Positions 18,810 through 27,195 of a stretch of DNA of 44,646 bases are shown here, piece after piece (position 1 is the stretch's first letter; the number at the start of each line of letters is the position of its first letter). The notes below the pieces were generated by a model, which ran no database searches, was not told where the DNA came from, and saw nothing but the letters and a program-made list of their open reading frames with translations. The position numbers and the translations under genes are program-made. Source of the DNA: a bacterium (GTDB taxonomy: Bacteria; Verrucomicrobiota; Verrucomicrobiia; Limisphaerales; UBA8199); assembly GCA_021784555.1 (NCBI GenBank), contig JAJYHY010000018.1:1-44646 (forward strand), read 5' to 3'.

Positions 18810-18887
18810 GGCAAGCGCTTTTCCTTTGAGAGGGGGGACGCCCCCTTTGCAGGGCACGCACTGTTTTTCAGCCAAATCGGTCATCAT
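18558..18887 (-). CDS. phhB: 4a-hydroxytetrahydrobiopterin dehydratase (pterin-4a-carbinolamine dehydratase)
   Basis: 109 residues, the usual length. It dehydrates 4a-hydroxytetrahydrobiopterin, recycling the pterin cofactor of aromatic amino acid hydroxylases. Visible family features are GGWRVVNEHHLEKEFKFNDF, the helix REALDFTNEVGELAEDQGHH and the active-site signature HHPDIYLAWGKVKLTLWTH. An N-terminal CVPC motif and the start MMTDLAEKQCVPCKGG are typical. AAAGGAA lies about 10 nt before the ATG. The gene overlaps, tail to tail, the extended frame of the membrane protein at 17985-18809. No phenylalanine hydroxylase gene is adjacent. Confidence 0.95.
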   Translation of the reverse strand: MMTDLAEKQCVPCKGGVPPLKGKALASLERQLSGGWRVVNEHHLEKEFKFNDFREALDFTNEVGELAEDQGHHPDIYLAWGKVKLTLWTHKIDGLTESDFVFAAKVDNL

Positions 18888-18970
18888 TTCATGTTCCTTT
18901 CGTTGTAACTGTTCAGGCCCAATTCAAGGGAGAGCATAGCACAGAATCAGATTCATGGAGAAAATGCCGC

Positions 18971-21097
18971 TCATTTCCAGGCAATGGCGTGAGGCCCGGC
19001 CCGGCGCAGATCGATTGGATGGAAGCCTAACTTAAATGCCGGAGAATCCGCCCGCAGACGGAAGTCGTAGCGCTCGGGGTTCGCAAAGAGCGGGTCGGCG
19101 ATGATCGAATGGAGGTCGTGGCCACGCGCGCGCCATTGTTTCCACGTGCATGGCCCCAGCTTTAATGCCTTGTCCGTTGCCCCCGGACGGGCATCGAAAT
19201 AGAGGTTCCAGTCCATGTTATAGTGGTCATTCGACCAGTCGCCCCCCAGCAAAACGCCGGAATCGAAATAGACGATGTTGGTTTCGAAGCTGAAGCTCAC
19301 GTGCGCTTCGGGGCGGGTGCGCTGGAGTTGGTGGTCGCGGGCGAAGGCGAAGATGTTGTTACACACGAGGTTGGTTTCGCCATAATGCTGGTGGAAACCG
19401 CCGTGGGTGGTGCGATAGACGATGTTGTTTTCGGCGACGATACCGCTGCTGCCCTCGTCGAAATAGATGCCCCAGCCGCCGTAGCGCAGGCCGGCGATGT
19501 CGTGCCAGAGATTGTTCCGGATGACCGTGCCCGGCTGTCTGCCCAGCGTGTAGATGCCGCCCATGTCGCTGAGGATCGGGCCGTCGCCATTAGACCTGAC
19601 GCCGATGTGGTGGACGACGTTGAACTCGACGAGGTTGTTGGTCGCCAAAGCGGGGCCGTAACCCCAAGTCCACCCGATGGAAATGCCGGTATAATAGAAA
19701 TCGTGGATGAGATTGTGCGTGAGACGGTTGTTAGGCGACTGGCCGATCCAGATGCCAATGGCACTGTGAAACATCTTGCCTCCGTCCTCAATGGTGCAAT
19801 CGGTCACCTCATTCGACCCGGACTGCTCGGCCGCATCGTGGCGGATGGATGTCTCGCCGAGCTTGATCCCGCCCGCGCCGAGGTCAAAAAAGTGGCAGCC
19901 TTCGATCCGGTTCCGCTGGCAGCCACCGGCCAGTTCCAGCGCGTAGTTGCCCAGGTGCGAGAAGGCGCAGTTGTAAAACACACTGTCCTGAACGCCCTGA
20001 CCCCAGACCGCGCCGGGCACGCCGATGGCAGCCTGGCCGAACCCGCCGACTTCAGGCTTAGGCGGCGGCCAGATGTGTGGTTTGTTCTTCCCGGAGGAAA
20101 AGCCTTCGGGGAAATACCATTCCGTGTTGGCGAAGGCCAGCCCGCGAAAGGTCACGTGTTCGATAAACCGGGTGGCGCCCGGCTCTCCTTCGAGCCGGAC
20201 TACTTGTGTGAGCGCCGGGGCAACGGCTTGGACCTGACCCAGCTTTTCCCCGGGACGCGGCCAATAATAGAGCTTCCCACTCGCGCGGTCCAGATACCAC
20301 TCCCCAGGCGCATCCAGACACTCGAAAACGCCCTCCACATAGTAGAGGTCTCCCGGAGACAATCCGAAAACCGCCCGCTTGCCAAACCGAACGATTCGGT
20401 CTTTCTCGTCGATGCTCACGATGGGCAGGTGCGACTCAACCCACAGGCTCATCACGACGACTTCCCCGTTGGTGGCGCCGGGCCATGCCTTGAGGTTGCC
20501 GGGCCGGAAACGGAACCGGCTCTGGCCTTGGGTCCAACTCGCGGCCTTGTCGGGCACACTCGCGATACTGAAGTATCCTTTGTTTGGACTGCGGGCGCGG
20601 ATGGCGCGTTTCCCGTTGACCCACAGCTCGCGGAAATACCATTTGCCCTTTCGCACGTCCGGAATCCCCACCATCCAGAGCTTCTTGCCCTTAACAGTGA
20701 CCTCTTTCCAGCCTGCGATTGAGCGTCCGCCGCTCAGTACCGGTTTCTCCCGTTCATAAGCCGCCATCACCAGGTCCGAATCCCGCGGCTTGAGAATGAG
20801 CGGTTGTTTGAGGAAATAGGTTCCGCCGCGCACGAATATGGTCGCCGGCCGGCGAGCGCCGCCTTCCCGCCGCCCGGGCAGACGCCGTTCGGCGGCAATC
20901 GCGCGAGAGAGGGTGGCGAACGGACCGTCGGTCTTCGCCACATTCGGAGCGGGCAGGGTGCCGGACCATCCGTCATTGCCGTTTGTGGCGACGAAGAAAA
21001 CCGCTGGGGCTCCGGCCCCCAGAGCCGACGCCGCCGGGCACAAGGCAAAGAGCGAGACCAGTGAAGCGGAGAACAAAATGGAGCGAAGGCGATTCAT
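18971..21097 (-). CDS. Secreted right-handed beta-helix protein, glycoside-hydrolase-like
   Basis: About 708 residues from ATG 21097 (a TTG at 21106 is also in frame). Signal peptide LRSILFSASLVSLFALCPAA. Then comes the start typical of GH141-like and related beta-helix enzymes: FFVATNGNDGWSGTLPAPN, TDGPFATLSRAIAA, IFVRGGTYFLKQPLILKPRD, KPVLSGGRSIAGWKEV. The middle and C-terminal parts hold the parallel beta-helix turns with Asn/His pairs (NNRLTHNLIHDFYYTGISIG, NLVEFNVVHHIG, IVAENNIVYRTTHGG). It is probably an extracellular glycan-degrading enzyme; the assignment to GH141 is by pattern only. It stands alone, divergent from the region that precedes mtnA. Confidence 0.85.
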   Translation of the reverse strand: MNRLRSILFSASLVSLFALCPAASALGAGAPAVFFVATNGNDGWSGTLPAPNVAKTDGPFATLSRAIAAERRLPGRREGGARRPATIFVRGGTYFLKQPLILKPRDSDLVMAAYEREKPVLSGGRSIAGWKEVTVKGKKLWMVGIPDVRKGKWYFRELWVNGKRAIRARSPNKGYFSIASVPDKAASWTQGQSRFRFRPGNLKAWPGATNGEVVVMSLWVESHLPIVSIDEKDRIVRFGKRAVFGLSPGDLYYVEGVFECLDAPGEWYLDRASGKLYYWPRPGEKLGQVQAVAPALTQVVRLEGEPGATRFIEHVTFRGLAFANTEWYFPEGFSSGKNKPHIWPPPKPEVGGFGQAAIGVPGAVWGQGVQDSVFYNCAFSHLGNYALELAGGCQRNRIEGCHFFDLGAGGIKLGETSIRHDAAEQSGSNEVTDCTIEDGGKMFHSAIGIWIGQSPNNRLTHNLIHDFYYTGISIGWTWGYGPALATNNLVEFNVVHHIGVRSNGDGPILSDMGGIYTLGRQPGTVIRNNLWHDIAGLRYGGWGIYFDEGSSGIVAENNIVYRTTHGGFHQHYGETNLVCNNIFAFARDHQLQRTRPEAHVSFSFETNIVYFDSGVLLGGDWSNDHYNMDWNLYFDARPGATDKALKLGPCTWKQWRARGHDLHSIIADPLFANPERYDFRLRADSPAFKLGFHPIDLRRAGPHAIAWK

Positions 21098-21106
21098 AGC
21101 GGTCAA

Positions 21107-21430
21107 GTTTTAGCCGGATTACGAAGAGAGGTCAAATAGTCGTTGGGGCGTGACAAAAGGTTGGGTTACTTCGGCACGATGACTGTCAGCCCATCCACTT
21201 GGCCGAAGTGCCGTTCGTTGAAGGGGGCGCCTGGGTCAGAGTGCTTGGGTTTCAAACCAGGTTGCAGACAAGTGAAGTTTTGCCGAGTGTGCGCAGAGGG
21301 CGAAGCGGCCCGTGGCCCGCCCAGCCCGCATTGGTCATTAGGCATCGGGCATTTACCATTATTCATTGGCAATGCCGAATGCCCAATGCTTAATGAGATG
21401 GGAAAAGCGGTCCGAGGCTCGCCTCGCTAG
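21107..21430. other. Intergenic region with short interspersed sequence
   Basis: About 320 bp with no supported gene. Near 21345-21400 it holds a small imperfect inverted sequence (GGGCATTTACC..and AATGCCGAATGCCC). The opposite strand reads NGKCPMPNDQ, a peptide I associate with a repeat commonly seen between genes in this phylum (memory, unverified). At 21169-21235 the minus strand reads GAPFNERHFGQVDGLTVIVP followed by K and a stop, which could be the tail of a lost gene. Confidence 0.4.
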
Positions 21431-21559
21431 AGGTTATCCGAAAAGGGTCCCTTCATCGCCCACTTCATCGTCCACTTTATCGAATTTCCTCAATTCTCGA
21501 TTAAGTGACCGATAAAGTGGCCGATGAAGCCAGCCGGACCGGACCTTTTCGGATAGGCT
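21431..21559. mobile_element. MITE-like hairpin insertion with 8-bp direct repeats
   Basis: 129 bp with terminal inverted repeats (left AGGTTATCCGAAAAGG, right complement AGCCTATCCGAAAAGG). Inside lie 20-bp arms (21463-21482, CTTCATCGTCCACTTTATCG; inverted at 21510-21529 with one mismatch), so nearly the whole element folds into one hairpin. Identical 8-mers CTCGCTAG flank it (21423-21430 and 21560-21567), as expected for a target-site duplication. The right copy contains the mtnA stop codon. It has no coding capacity, so it would need a transposase elsewhere. Confidence 0.85.
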
Positions 21560-21563
21560 CTCG

Positions 21564-22691
21564 CTAGGTCAGCTCCCGCCGGTGTGGCCAGAGTTCCCCG
21601 GGCTTAAAGATTCCCACGGGCGTGATGATTCCCGTGATCAACCCCGCCGGGGTGACGTCAAAACCCGGATTGAGGCCGCGACTGCCAGGGTTGGCCACAC
21701 GCACATAAACCCGCGATCCGGACCTGGAACCTCGCCCTCGGCCGCGCGACGGGGCCAGGCTGACACCCCACGCCCCAAGCACTTCGTCCTCATTCCGCTC
21801 CTCGATGGGAATGTCGAAACCCGACTTGAGATTCCAATCAATAGTGGAGAGCGGGATGGCAACGTAAAAGGGAATCCGGTGCCGCCTGGCAAGCACGGCT
21901 TTGGTGTAGGTGCCGATTTTGTTGGCCACCTCGCCCGTCCGGCCCAAGGTGCGGTCGCTGCCCACAATGACCAAATCGATCTTGCCGCGCTGCATCAAAT
22001 GACCGGCGGCATTGTCGGCGATAACCTGGTGCGAGATCTTCTGGTGGGCCAGTTCCCAGGCGGTAAGGGTCGCGCCTTGAGACCGGGGCCGGGTCTCATC
22101 GCAAAAAACGTGGAAGGCCTTTCCCCGCGCCTGGGCGGCATAGAGCGGCGCGGTGGCGGAGCCGACATCGACAAAGGCCAGCCACCCGGCATTGCAATGC
22201 GTCAGCACGTTCATCCCGTCCCTAATGAGCTTGGCCCCGTGCCGGCCAATCGCCTCGCAGTCTCGCACGTCCTCGGCCGCAAACTCTTCCGCCGCCGCCA
22301 CCGCCAGCCCTTGCCTTTCAGCCACGGTTTGGCCGGGCTCCATGGCGGCGCGCACGCGGTTCATGGCGTTGACCGGGTCCACCGCCGTCGGACGAGCGCT
22401 TTTCAGAGTCTGATAGACGCGTTCAACGTGCTTTTGAAACCCCGGCAAACCGCCTCCAGCATAGGCGCTGGCGCCTTGGGCCAAGCCGTAGGCCGCCGTG
22501 GCGCCGATGGCCCCAGCCCCGCGCACGACCATGTCCCGGATGGCGGCGGCGGTCTGTTCAAAATCGCGCGCCGCCACGATCTTGAATTCGTGGGGCAAGA
22601 GGCGCTGCTCCACCAACATGACAGCATTGAGCTCAGAATCGTAGGCAACGGTTCGGTAATGCCGGGCGCGACCATGGAGGGTGACGTTCAT
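21564..22691 (-). CDS. mtnA: S-methyl-5-thioribose-1-phosphate isomerase
   Basis: 375 residues. It converts methylthioribose-1-phosphate to methylthioribulose-1-phosphate in the methionine salvage pathway. Family motifs are RGAGAIGATAAYGLAQGA (about 58-74), the catalytic Cys in NVLTHCNAGWLAF (Cys166), FCDETRPRSQGATLTAWEL and the catalytic Asp in IVGSDRTLG (Asp246), then ANKIGTYTKAVLA. The C-terminus keeps FDVTPAGLITGIITPVGIF but carries a Gly/Ser/Arg-rich insertion (PSRGRGRGSRSGSR) and a short NPGSRGLNPG duplication-like loop before it. It starts 6 bp after the TPR gene, so the two are likely co-transcribed. The stop lies in the direct repeat that flanks the MITE-like element. Confidence 0.95.
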   Translation of the reverse strand: MNVTLHGRARHYRTVAYDSELNAVMLVEQRLLPHEFKIVAARDFEQTAAAIRDMVVRGAGAIGATAAYGLAQGASAYAGGGLPGFQKHVERVYQTLKSARPTAVDPVNAMNRVRAAMEPGQTVAERQGLAVAAAEEFAAEDVRDCEAIGRHGAKLIRDGMNVLTHCNAGWLAFVDVGSATAPLYAAQARGKAFHVFCDETRPRSQGATLTAWELAHQKISHQVIADNAAGHLMQRGKIDLVIVGSDRTLGRTGEVANKIGTYTKAVLARRHRIPFYVAIPLSTIDWNLKSGFDIPIEERNEDEVLGAWGVSLAPSRGRGRGSRSGSRVYVRVANPGSRGLNPGFDVTPAGLITGIITPVGIFKPGELWPHRRELT

Positions 22692-22697
22692 CCGCCC

Positions 22698-23117
22698 CTA
22701 GACGATGGCGATCTTCATCCGGCGGATTTTGTCCCGGATCGGGGCAAAAAGCGGGTGCTTGCGCAATTGCCGCAGGTCGGGGTCGCGCGCCAGCCATTTG
22801 AAATCTCGGTAACCCAGGCTCAGGGCCTTTTCCAGGGAGGAGGCGGCCTGGTTGACATCCCCGTTAAGCGAGTAGCTGCAGGCCAGGTTGTAAAAGACCA
22901 GCGGGTTGGCCGGCTCCAGCCGCGACAACTGCTCGTCCACCTTCAGGCTGCGCTCGAACCGGCCCTGCTGTGTGTAGCAATCGCCCAGGACCTGCAGCGC
23001 CTCGATGTACAGCGGGTCGCGGCGCACGATTCCCTCCATGAAGGAAGTCTTGACCTCCAAGTCGCGCAGTTCCCTGCGCGCCAGTTTCTTGTTTTTCGCT
23101 CTGCTCTTAACCGGCAT
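22698..23117 (-). CDS. Small TPR-repeat protein
   Basis: 139 residues from the ATG that opens MPVKSRAKNKKLARREL; the longer in-frame start at 23192 lacks family character. A basic N-terminus is followed by two to three tetratricopeptide-like helix pairs (YIEALQVLGDCYTQQGRFER, PLVFYNLACSYSLNGDVNQA, SLEKALSLGYRDFKWLARDP), ending with DLRQLRKHPLFAPIRDKIRR, the usual close of this TPR family. It probably mediates protein contacts. It lies immediately upstream of mtnA on the same strand. Confidence 0.82.
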   Translation of the reverse strand: MPVKSRAKNKKLARRELRDLEVKTSFMEGIVRRDPLYIEALQVLGDCYTQQGRFERSLKVDEQLSRLEPANPLVFYNLACSYSLNGDVNQAASSLEKALSLGYRDFKWLARDPDLRQLRKHPLFAPIRDKIRRMKIAIV

Positions 23118-23207
23118 AGGACGACATCGAGTGTGTGGAATCGGCCCCCTCAAGTCAAGGGCGGAGCCGTTGCATCTCCCTTTGCCCGACATTGCCCGCG
23201 TCCGCAG

Positions 23208-23540
23208 CTAGTCGCGGCTTGAAAGACGGAAGAGGTCCCGGACCTTGTCCCGGATTGCATTCCGACGATCGAGGGTCACCCGCCCGCGCCGGCCAAACAG
23301 GCCCGCACTGGGCACGGAATACATCAGCGAGCAATCACAGAGGGTCTCCCAATCCATGCCATCCGCGGCATCGAGCACGACCTCGAACGGCTTTGGTGGG
23401 CGGCTCTGGCGCTGGCTGGTGCAGTACAAAACGTTAAGCACTTCCCCCCGGGCACATCTATCAGGATGTGAGATCAGAACCACCGGGTGCTCGCCTTGTT
23501 TCGGAAAGGCAAACCTCCAAACCTCAAATTGACTCTTCAT
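23208..23540 (-). CDS. MazF/PemK-like toxin (putative endoribonuclease)
   Basis: 110 residues starting MKSQFEVWRFAFPKQGEHP, then VVLISHPDRC, NVLYCTSQRQSR and a C-terminal basic helix. This has the layout of MazF/PemK toxins: an N-terminal strand with the [HR]PVVVIS motif and a central NVL-x-CTS strand. Family knowledge: such toxins cut mRNA and are held inactive by a co-encoded antitoxin. The start overlaps the end of the upstream antitoxin-like gene by 17 bp. It is clearly related to the protein at 27196-27534 (shared DAADGMDW/DEADGLDW and basic tail). Confidence 0.75.
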   Translation of the reverse strand: MKSQFEVWRFAFPKQGEHPVVLISHPDRCARGEVLNVLYCTSQRQSRPPKPFEVVLDAADGMDWETLCDCSLMYSVPSAGLFGRRGRVTLDRRNAIRDKVRDLFRLSSRD

Positions 23541-23766
23541 CGGGCGCGTCGAGCGAACAGCCGGCCAGCAGTTGCAGTTCTTCCCGGTTCTTTTCCGGCG
23601 TGAAATGCTTCAGCAGGCTTCCCGGCGGAAAGGCTTCGTTCGCCGGCTCTTCGACCAAGATTAAAGTAAAGGTGTTATTGCCATGTTTGGTGTAAGCAAG
23701 GACTTGTCCCGGCTGGAGGTCCGGGATACGCACGCGCTTGTGAGCATCCACTTTTAGCGTCTTCAT
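23524..23766 (-). CDS. Putative AbrB-like antitoxin
   Basis: 80 residues. The N-terminus KTLKVDAHKRVRIPDLQPGQ followed by VLAYTKHGNNTFTLILVE has the strand pattern of the SpoVT/AbrB swapped-hairpin DNA-binding fold. The C-terminus is acidic (LDAPDEESI), as is usual for the toxin-neutralising part. It precedes and overlaps the MazF-like gene in the usual antitoxin-first order, so the pair is probably autoregulated. The fold assignment is by pattern. Confidence 0.65.
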   Translation of the reverse strand: MKTLKVDAHKRVRIPDLQPGQVLAYTKHGNNTFTLILVEEPANEAFPPGSLLKHFTPEKNREELQLLAGCSLDAPDEESI

Positions 23767-23854
23767 TGTGGTAATTTCCCACCCTCAGCGCAACTTGGCA
23801 AGCCCCGCTCCGCTCCATTCCTTTCAGTCTCAGACCGTGACCGCCCTAATGTAA

Positions 23855-23934
23855 GGCGCCGGGGTCAGTCCTGCGGCTTTTTCCGCCACCTCCCTTTCTT
23901 CACGGCGGAAAAAGTGAGGACTGACCCCGGCGCC
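23855..23934. repeat. Palindromic repeat beside sigma-fusion gene
   Basis: A perfect 18-bp inverted repeat (GGCGCCGGGGTCAGTCCT at 23855-23872; complement at 23917-23934) plus an inner stem (GCTTTTTCCGCC / GGCGGAAAAAGT) forms a long hairpin. It lies just past the 3' end of the sigma gene (21 bp) and upstream of the antitoxin start. It may serve as a terminator or be a mobile palindrome; no flanking direct repeat was found. Confidence 0.75.
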
Positions 23935-23955
23935 TGTAACCCCCCAGCCGCCGCC

Positions 23956-26900
23956 TTACCGGGTCGCCTGAAGCGCGACCCGGCCGAGGTTGAGCGTGCC
24001 GCTGATGGGCTGGGCGGGCACGGTGAAGGCGGCTTCGGCCTGGAACAGAATCTTTCGCCGACCGTTTCCCGCCGGCGGCCCGCCGACATTGACCTTCAGC
24101 AAATAGCTCCCGGCGGTCAGATCCTTTGCGGTCAGGCTGCCGTCGGGTTTTGTGTTCACATCGCGGCCACGCGGGGTGGATCCGTCCAGTTTATTCCTGA
24201 AATAGTAAGCCAGGATGCTCCAATCGGCCTGAGGCTTGCTCCCCTCCGGCCAACTCAGGCGCGCGATTACAGTATAGGCGCCCACGGTCATCGCTTGCGT
24301 TTCACCCGGCCCGACTGTCACCTCGCCGAGTGGGGTCGGCGCAGACGGATGGAGCAGGCTCCCGCTTGATTCCATAAGTCGGAACTTGCCGGCCGGCACT
24401 TTCGGGAATTCGAAGTGCCCATTCTCATCGGCTCGAACCGCGTCCAGAGCCTCCAAGAAGGGGTTGCTGGTAGTAAGCCTGAGCAAGGTACCGGCGGCCA
24501 CATTGCCTGAGGAATAGAACGTGCCCTCGACTCTGCCCCAGGGCAGCAGGCGCAGCGTGGGATCGGCCGCCAAGGCGCCCGGCGTTGTTTCCGCATAGCC
24601 CGCCGGCGCGGCGGCCACGACCCAGGTCCCCTCTTCACAAGGAGGCAAGGTGAAGCGGCCCTGGTCGTCAGTCGAGAGCCGGTCGCGCTCGCCTCGACCC
24701 TGTGAACGCCACAGACCTCCCGGCACAACCTGCAAATGCTCGCCCGGCCCGACGAGTCCGATGTCGGCGTTGGCGTCCGGCGTGCCATCCGGCTGGAGAA
24801 CCATGACAGGAATGGACGGGGCAGCCTGCATCCGAATGTCAAACAGGACCTCGCCGGCGTCAGCCCGGACCGCCCGTGTCACCACGGGGACATAGCCATT
24901 CGCCTCAAATTTGAACATCACCGTGGCGCCGAGGATGTTTGCTACGACCAGCCGGAATTTCCCGTCGCTAAACCTCCGGCTGCTGATCCAGAGATCGCGT
25001 GTGCCGGCACTCACGTTAAAGCGCGGAATGGGCTGGCCGGTATCGGTGTCCCGCACCGTGCCGGAGATCGTCAACGCCCACGCCAGCTTAACCATGTGCT
25101 CAAGCCCGTCGGCCTTCATCCATACGTTGGTTCGCCGCATACCCGGAGCGGTGATTTCCAGAGAGAAGCCCCCGGAGGGCGGGTTGCCCCAGGAGACACG
25201 GCCCTGGGCATCGGTTTGCCGATCGAACGGCGTCGTGACGGTAATGGCCGGAAGGCCCTCCGCGCTGGCTCCCGTGGCAATGACCTGCGCGTCGCTCTCG
25301 ACTTTCCTGAAAACCACCTCGGCGCCGGAGACGGGGTGTCCGTCGGGATCTGTGACCTTGAGCCGCAACCGGCGGACCGCCTGAAGCGCGACGCGTAGCG
25401 GCGCCATGTTCGGTTCCAGGTCCACATTCGTCTCGGCCAAGGCATAGCCTGAGGCCTCGAAGGTAATCGAGTTTCTCCCCGCGCGTCCCGTAACCGAGAA
25501 GCTCCCATCCGCTTGGTTCGTTAACCCGGACGAGACGGAGGCGGGGTTGAGCCCGATCTTCACGTTGGGCACAGCGTGTCCATCCGCATCCACAACCGTC
25601 CCCCGGAGAGCGAGCTTGCGCGCGAGCCGGAAGACATAAGTTCCGGCCAGGAGTTCCTTTTGGATTTCGCGGGGAACGCCGTTGCCATACATAAATGGCC
25701 TCTCCCGGAAATAATCCGGGTGAACCGCCTGGAACATCAGCTCGGGCCTTCCGTCTTCCGAGCAAATGGTGCCCTTGGCAAAGCGATCCATTCGCCATCG
25801 ACCCTGGGAATCGGTCGTTGCCACTTCGGCCCCCTCTGCGCTGAGGTGCGGCGCCGCAGTGCCGCCTTGGCCGACGCCAAGGCATGAGATGCGGACTTGC
25901 GCGCCAGGGACTGGATAGCCGGCTTGATCCAGAACCAGCCCGCCGATCGGGGTCGAGCGAGCCAGCCGCAACGTGTACTGTTCCGGAACGCTTTCGCCGC
26001 GTTCGGGGCTCCAGGCCAGGGTAGTGTCCGCGAATCCATCGACGCGGCTCCGAATCATGAGTAACCGCGGAGGCATGGCCGGCAAGGGAACCGCGCAAAG
26101 TCCCGCCTCCGACGAGGTCAGTTCCATGGGAGCTCCAGCCTGGGTCATTCCCGCCTCAATGAACCGGCATTCGATGGCCGCCCGGGGTACAGGCCGGCCC
26201 GTGTCGGCGGCGACAATATGGAGCAGCAACTCGCGCGCCGAATCCGCCGGAGCTGTTTGCGCGGACGCGTCCGAGGCCATCGAAACCGAGGTTGCGGAAG
26301 GAGGGGCGGCCTCGACGCGCTCGGCCGTTGAATTCTCCTTCGCGACGGTGGCCGCCGGGCTTCGGGCACCTGGATGATTGGTCCAGAGCCATCCACCGAT
26401 CGCAAGGGCCGCCACCGTCATTCCGAGTCCCCATTTGCCGGCCGAGGAACCAGCCAACCTCGCGAGAACAAGCCACAGTTCCGTTCCAGCGCCGGCGCCA
26501 GCCAGAGCGGCCGTGCGCGCGCTGCCGGAGAGGCCGGCTGGCGCCGCGCTCACGGCCCGCGCGGCCATCAGGCTGGCAAGGGCGCCGAGGCCCAACGCCA
26601 CACCCTGGCTGGCCAGTCGCAGCCGCAGCTTCTCCAGCGCGCGGCTGACGCGCTTTTGCGCCGCGTCGTCGCTGACGCCCAGAGCGGCGCCCAGCGAGCG
26701 AAAATCGCGCTGTTCATAGAAGCGCATCACGATCGCTTCGCGGTCCGCTTCGTCTAGTCCGTCGATGGCCTCATCCAAGACCGGGGCAAGTTGATGCCAG
26801 AAAGAATCAGGGGAATTCTGCAGCGCGTTCATTTCAGCGGCTTCTTGTTCGCGAGCACGGCGGCGACGCTCGCTCCGCACAACGGTGGCGGACACAAAGC

Positions 26901-27141
26901 CCGTGTGCCGGTGCAGCCAACCGCCCAGCATCGCCACCTCCCGCAAGGACCGCGCCTTGCGGGCGAGGTCGGTAAAGACGGTCTGGGTGACATCCCGCGC
27001 CAGGTCCGCGTCACCTCCGACGCGGCGCAACGCCGTCGAATAAACCAGGTCAACGTACCGATCGACGATCTCGCCGAACGCGGCTTCATCGCCGTGGTCG
27101 GCGTACTCGCGAAGCAGTCCAATGCTGTCCGTCGTGCTCAT
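23956..27141 (-). CDS. Membrane-anchored ECF sigma factor with multiple extracytoplasmic Ig-like (carboxypeptidase-regulatory) domains
   Basis: 1061 residues. Region 2 is at about 8-100 (LLREYADHGDEAAFGEIVD, RYVDLVYSTALRRVGGDADL, MLGGWLHRHTGFVSATVV) and region 4 at about 120-178 (LDEADREAIVMRFYEQRDF, LGVSDDAAQKRVSRALEKL). An Ala/Gly-rich stretch leads to one clear membrane helix at 237-253 (WGLGMTVAALAIGGWLW). The remaining 800 residues are a chain of seven or so beta-sandwich units of the carboxypeptidase-regulatory/Cna-B type (GGLVLDQAGYPVPGAQVRI, GTVVDADGHAVPNVKIGL, VTDPDGHPVSGAEVVFRK, SGTVRDTDTGQPIPRFNV). This places promoter-binding regions in the cytoplasm and a large domain array across the membrane in one chain. 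How it is released or regulated is unknown. No anti-sigma gene is adjacent. Confidence 0.9.
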   Translation of the reverse strand: MSTTDSIGLLREYADHGDEAAFGEIVDRYVDLVYSTALRRVGGDADLARDVTQTVFTDLARKARSLREVAMLGGWLHRHTGFVSATVVRSERRRRAREQEAAEMNALQNSPDSFWHQLAPVLDEAIDGLDEADREAIVMRFYEQRDFRSLGAALGVSDDAAQKRVSRALEKLRLRLASQGVALGLGALASLMAARAVSAAPAGLSGSARTAALAGAGAGTELWLVLARLAGSSAGKWGLGMTVAALAIGGWLWTNHPGARSPAATVAKENSTAERVEAAPPSATSVSMASDASAQTAPADSARELLLHIVAADTGRPVPRAAIECRFIEAGMTQAGAPMELTSSEAGLCAVPLPAMPPRLLMIRSRVDGFADTTLAWSPERGESVPEQYTLRLARSTPIGGLVLDQAGYPVPGAQVRISCLGVGQGGTAAPHLSAEGAEVATTDSQGRWRMDRFAKGTICSEDGRPELMFQAVHPDYFRERPFMYGNGVPREIQKELLAGTYVFRLARKLALRGTVVDADGHAVPNVKIGLNPASVSSGLTNQADGSFSVTGRAGRNSITFEASGYALAETNVDLEPNMAPLRVALQAVRRLRLKVTDPDGHPVSGAEVVFRKVESDAQVIATGASAEGLPAITVTTPFDRQTDAQGRVSWGNPPSGGFSLEITAPGMRRTNVWMKADGLEHMVKLAWALTISGTVRDTDTGQPIPRFNVSAGTRDLWISSRRFSDGKFRLVVANILGATVMFKFEANGYVPVVTRAVRADAGEVLFDIRMQAAPSIPVMVLQPDGTPDANADIGLVGPGEHLQVVPGGLWRSQGRGERDRLSTDDQGRFTLPPCEEGTWVVAAAPAGYAETTPGALAADPTLRLLPWGRVEGTFYSSGNVAAGTLLRLTTSNPFLEALDAVRADENGHFEFPKVPAGKFRLMESSGSLLHPSAPTPLGEVTVGPGETQAMTVGAYTVIARLSWPEGSKPQADWSILAYYFRNKLDGSTPRGRDVNTKPDGSLTAKDLTAGSYLLKVNVGGPPAGNGRRKILFQAEAAFTVPAQPISGTLNLGRVALQATR

Positions 27142-27195
27142 TTACCGGTAAGAAGCCGCTGCCGGCGAAAATCCGACCAGGAACCTGGCTCTCCG

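Noticed and set aside
19223-20722. 499-codon plus-strand frame
   Set aside because: Antisense to the beta-helix protein, which has a signal peptide and recognisable repeats.
21169-21235. Possible gene tail reading FNERHFGQVDGLTVIV on the minus strand
   Set aside because: Too short and without a start; mentioned only as a possible remnant.
21582-23222. 546-codon plus-strand frame
   Set aside because: Runs antisense through mtnA and the TPR gene.
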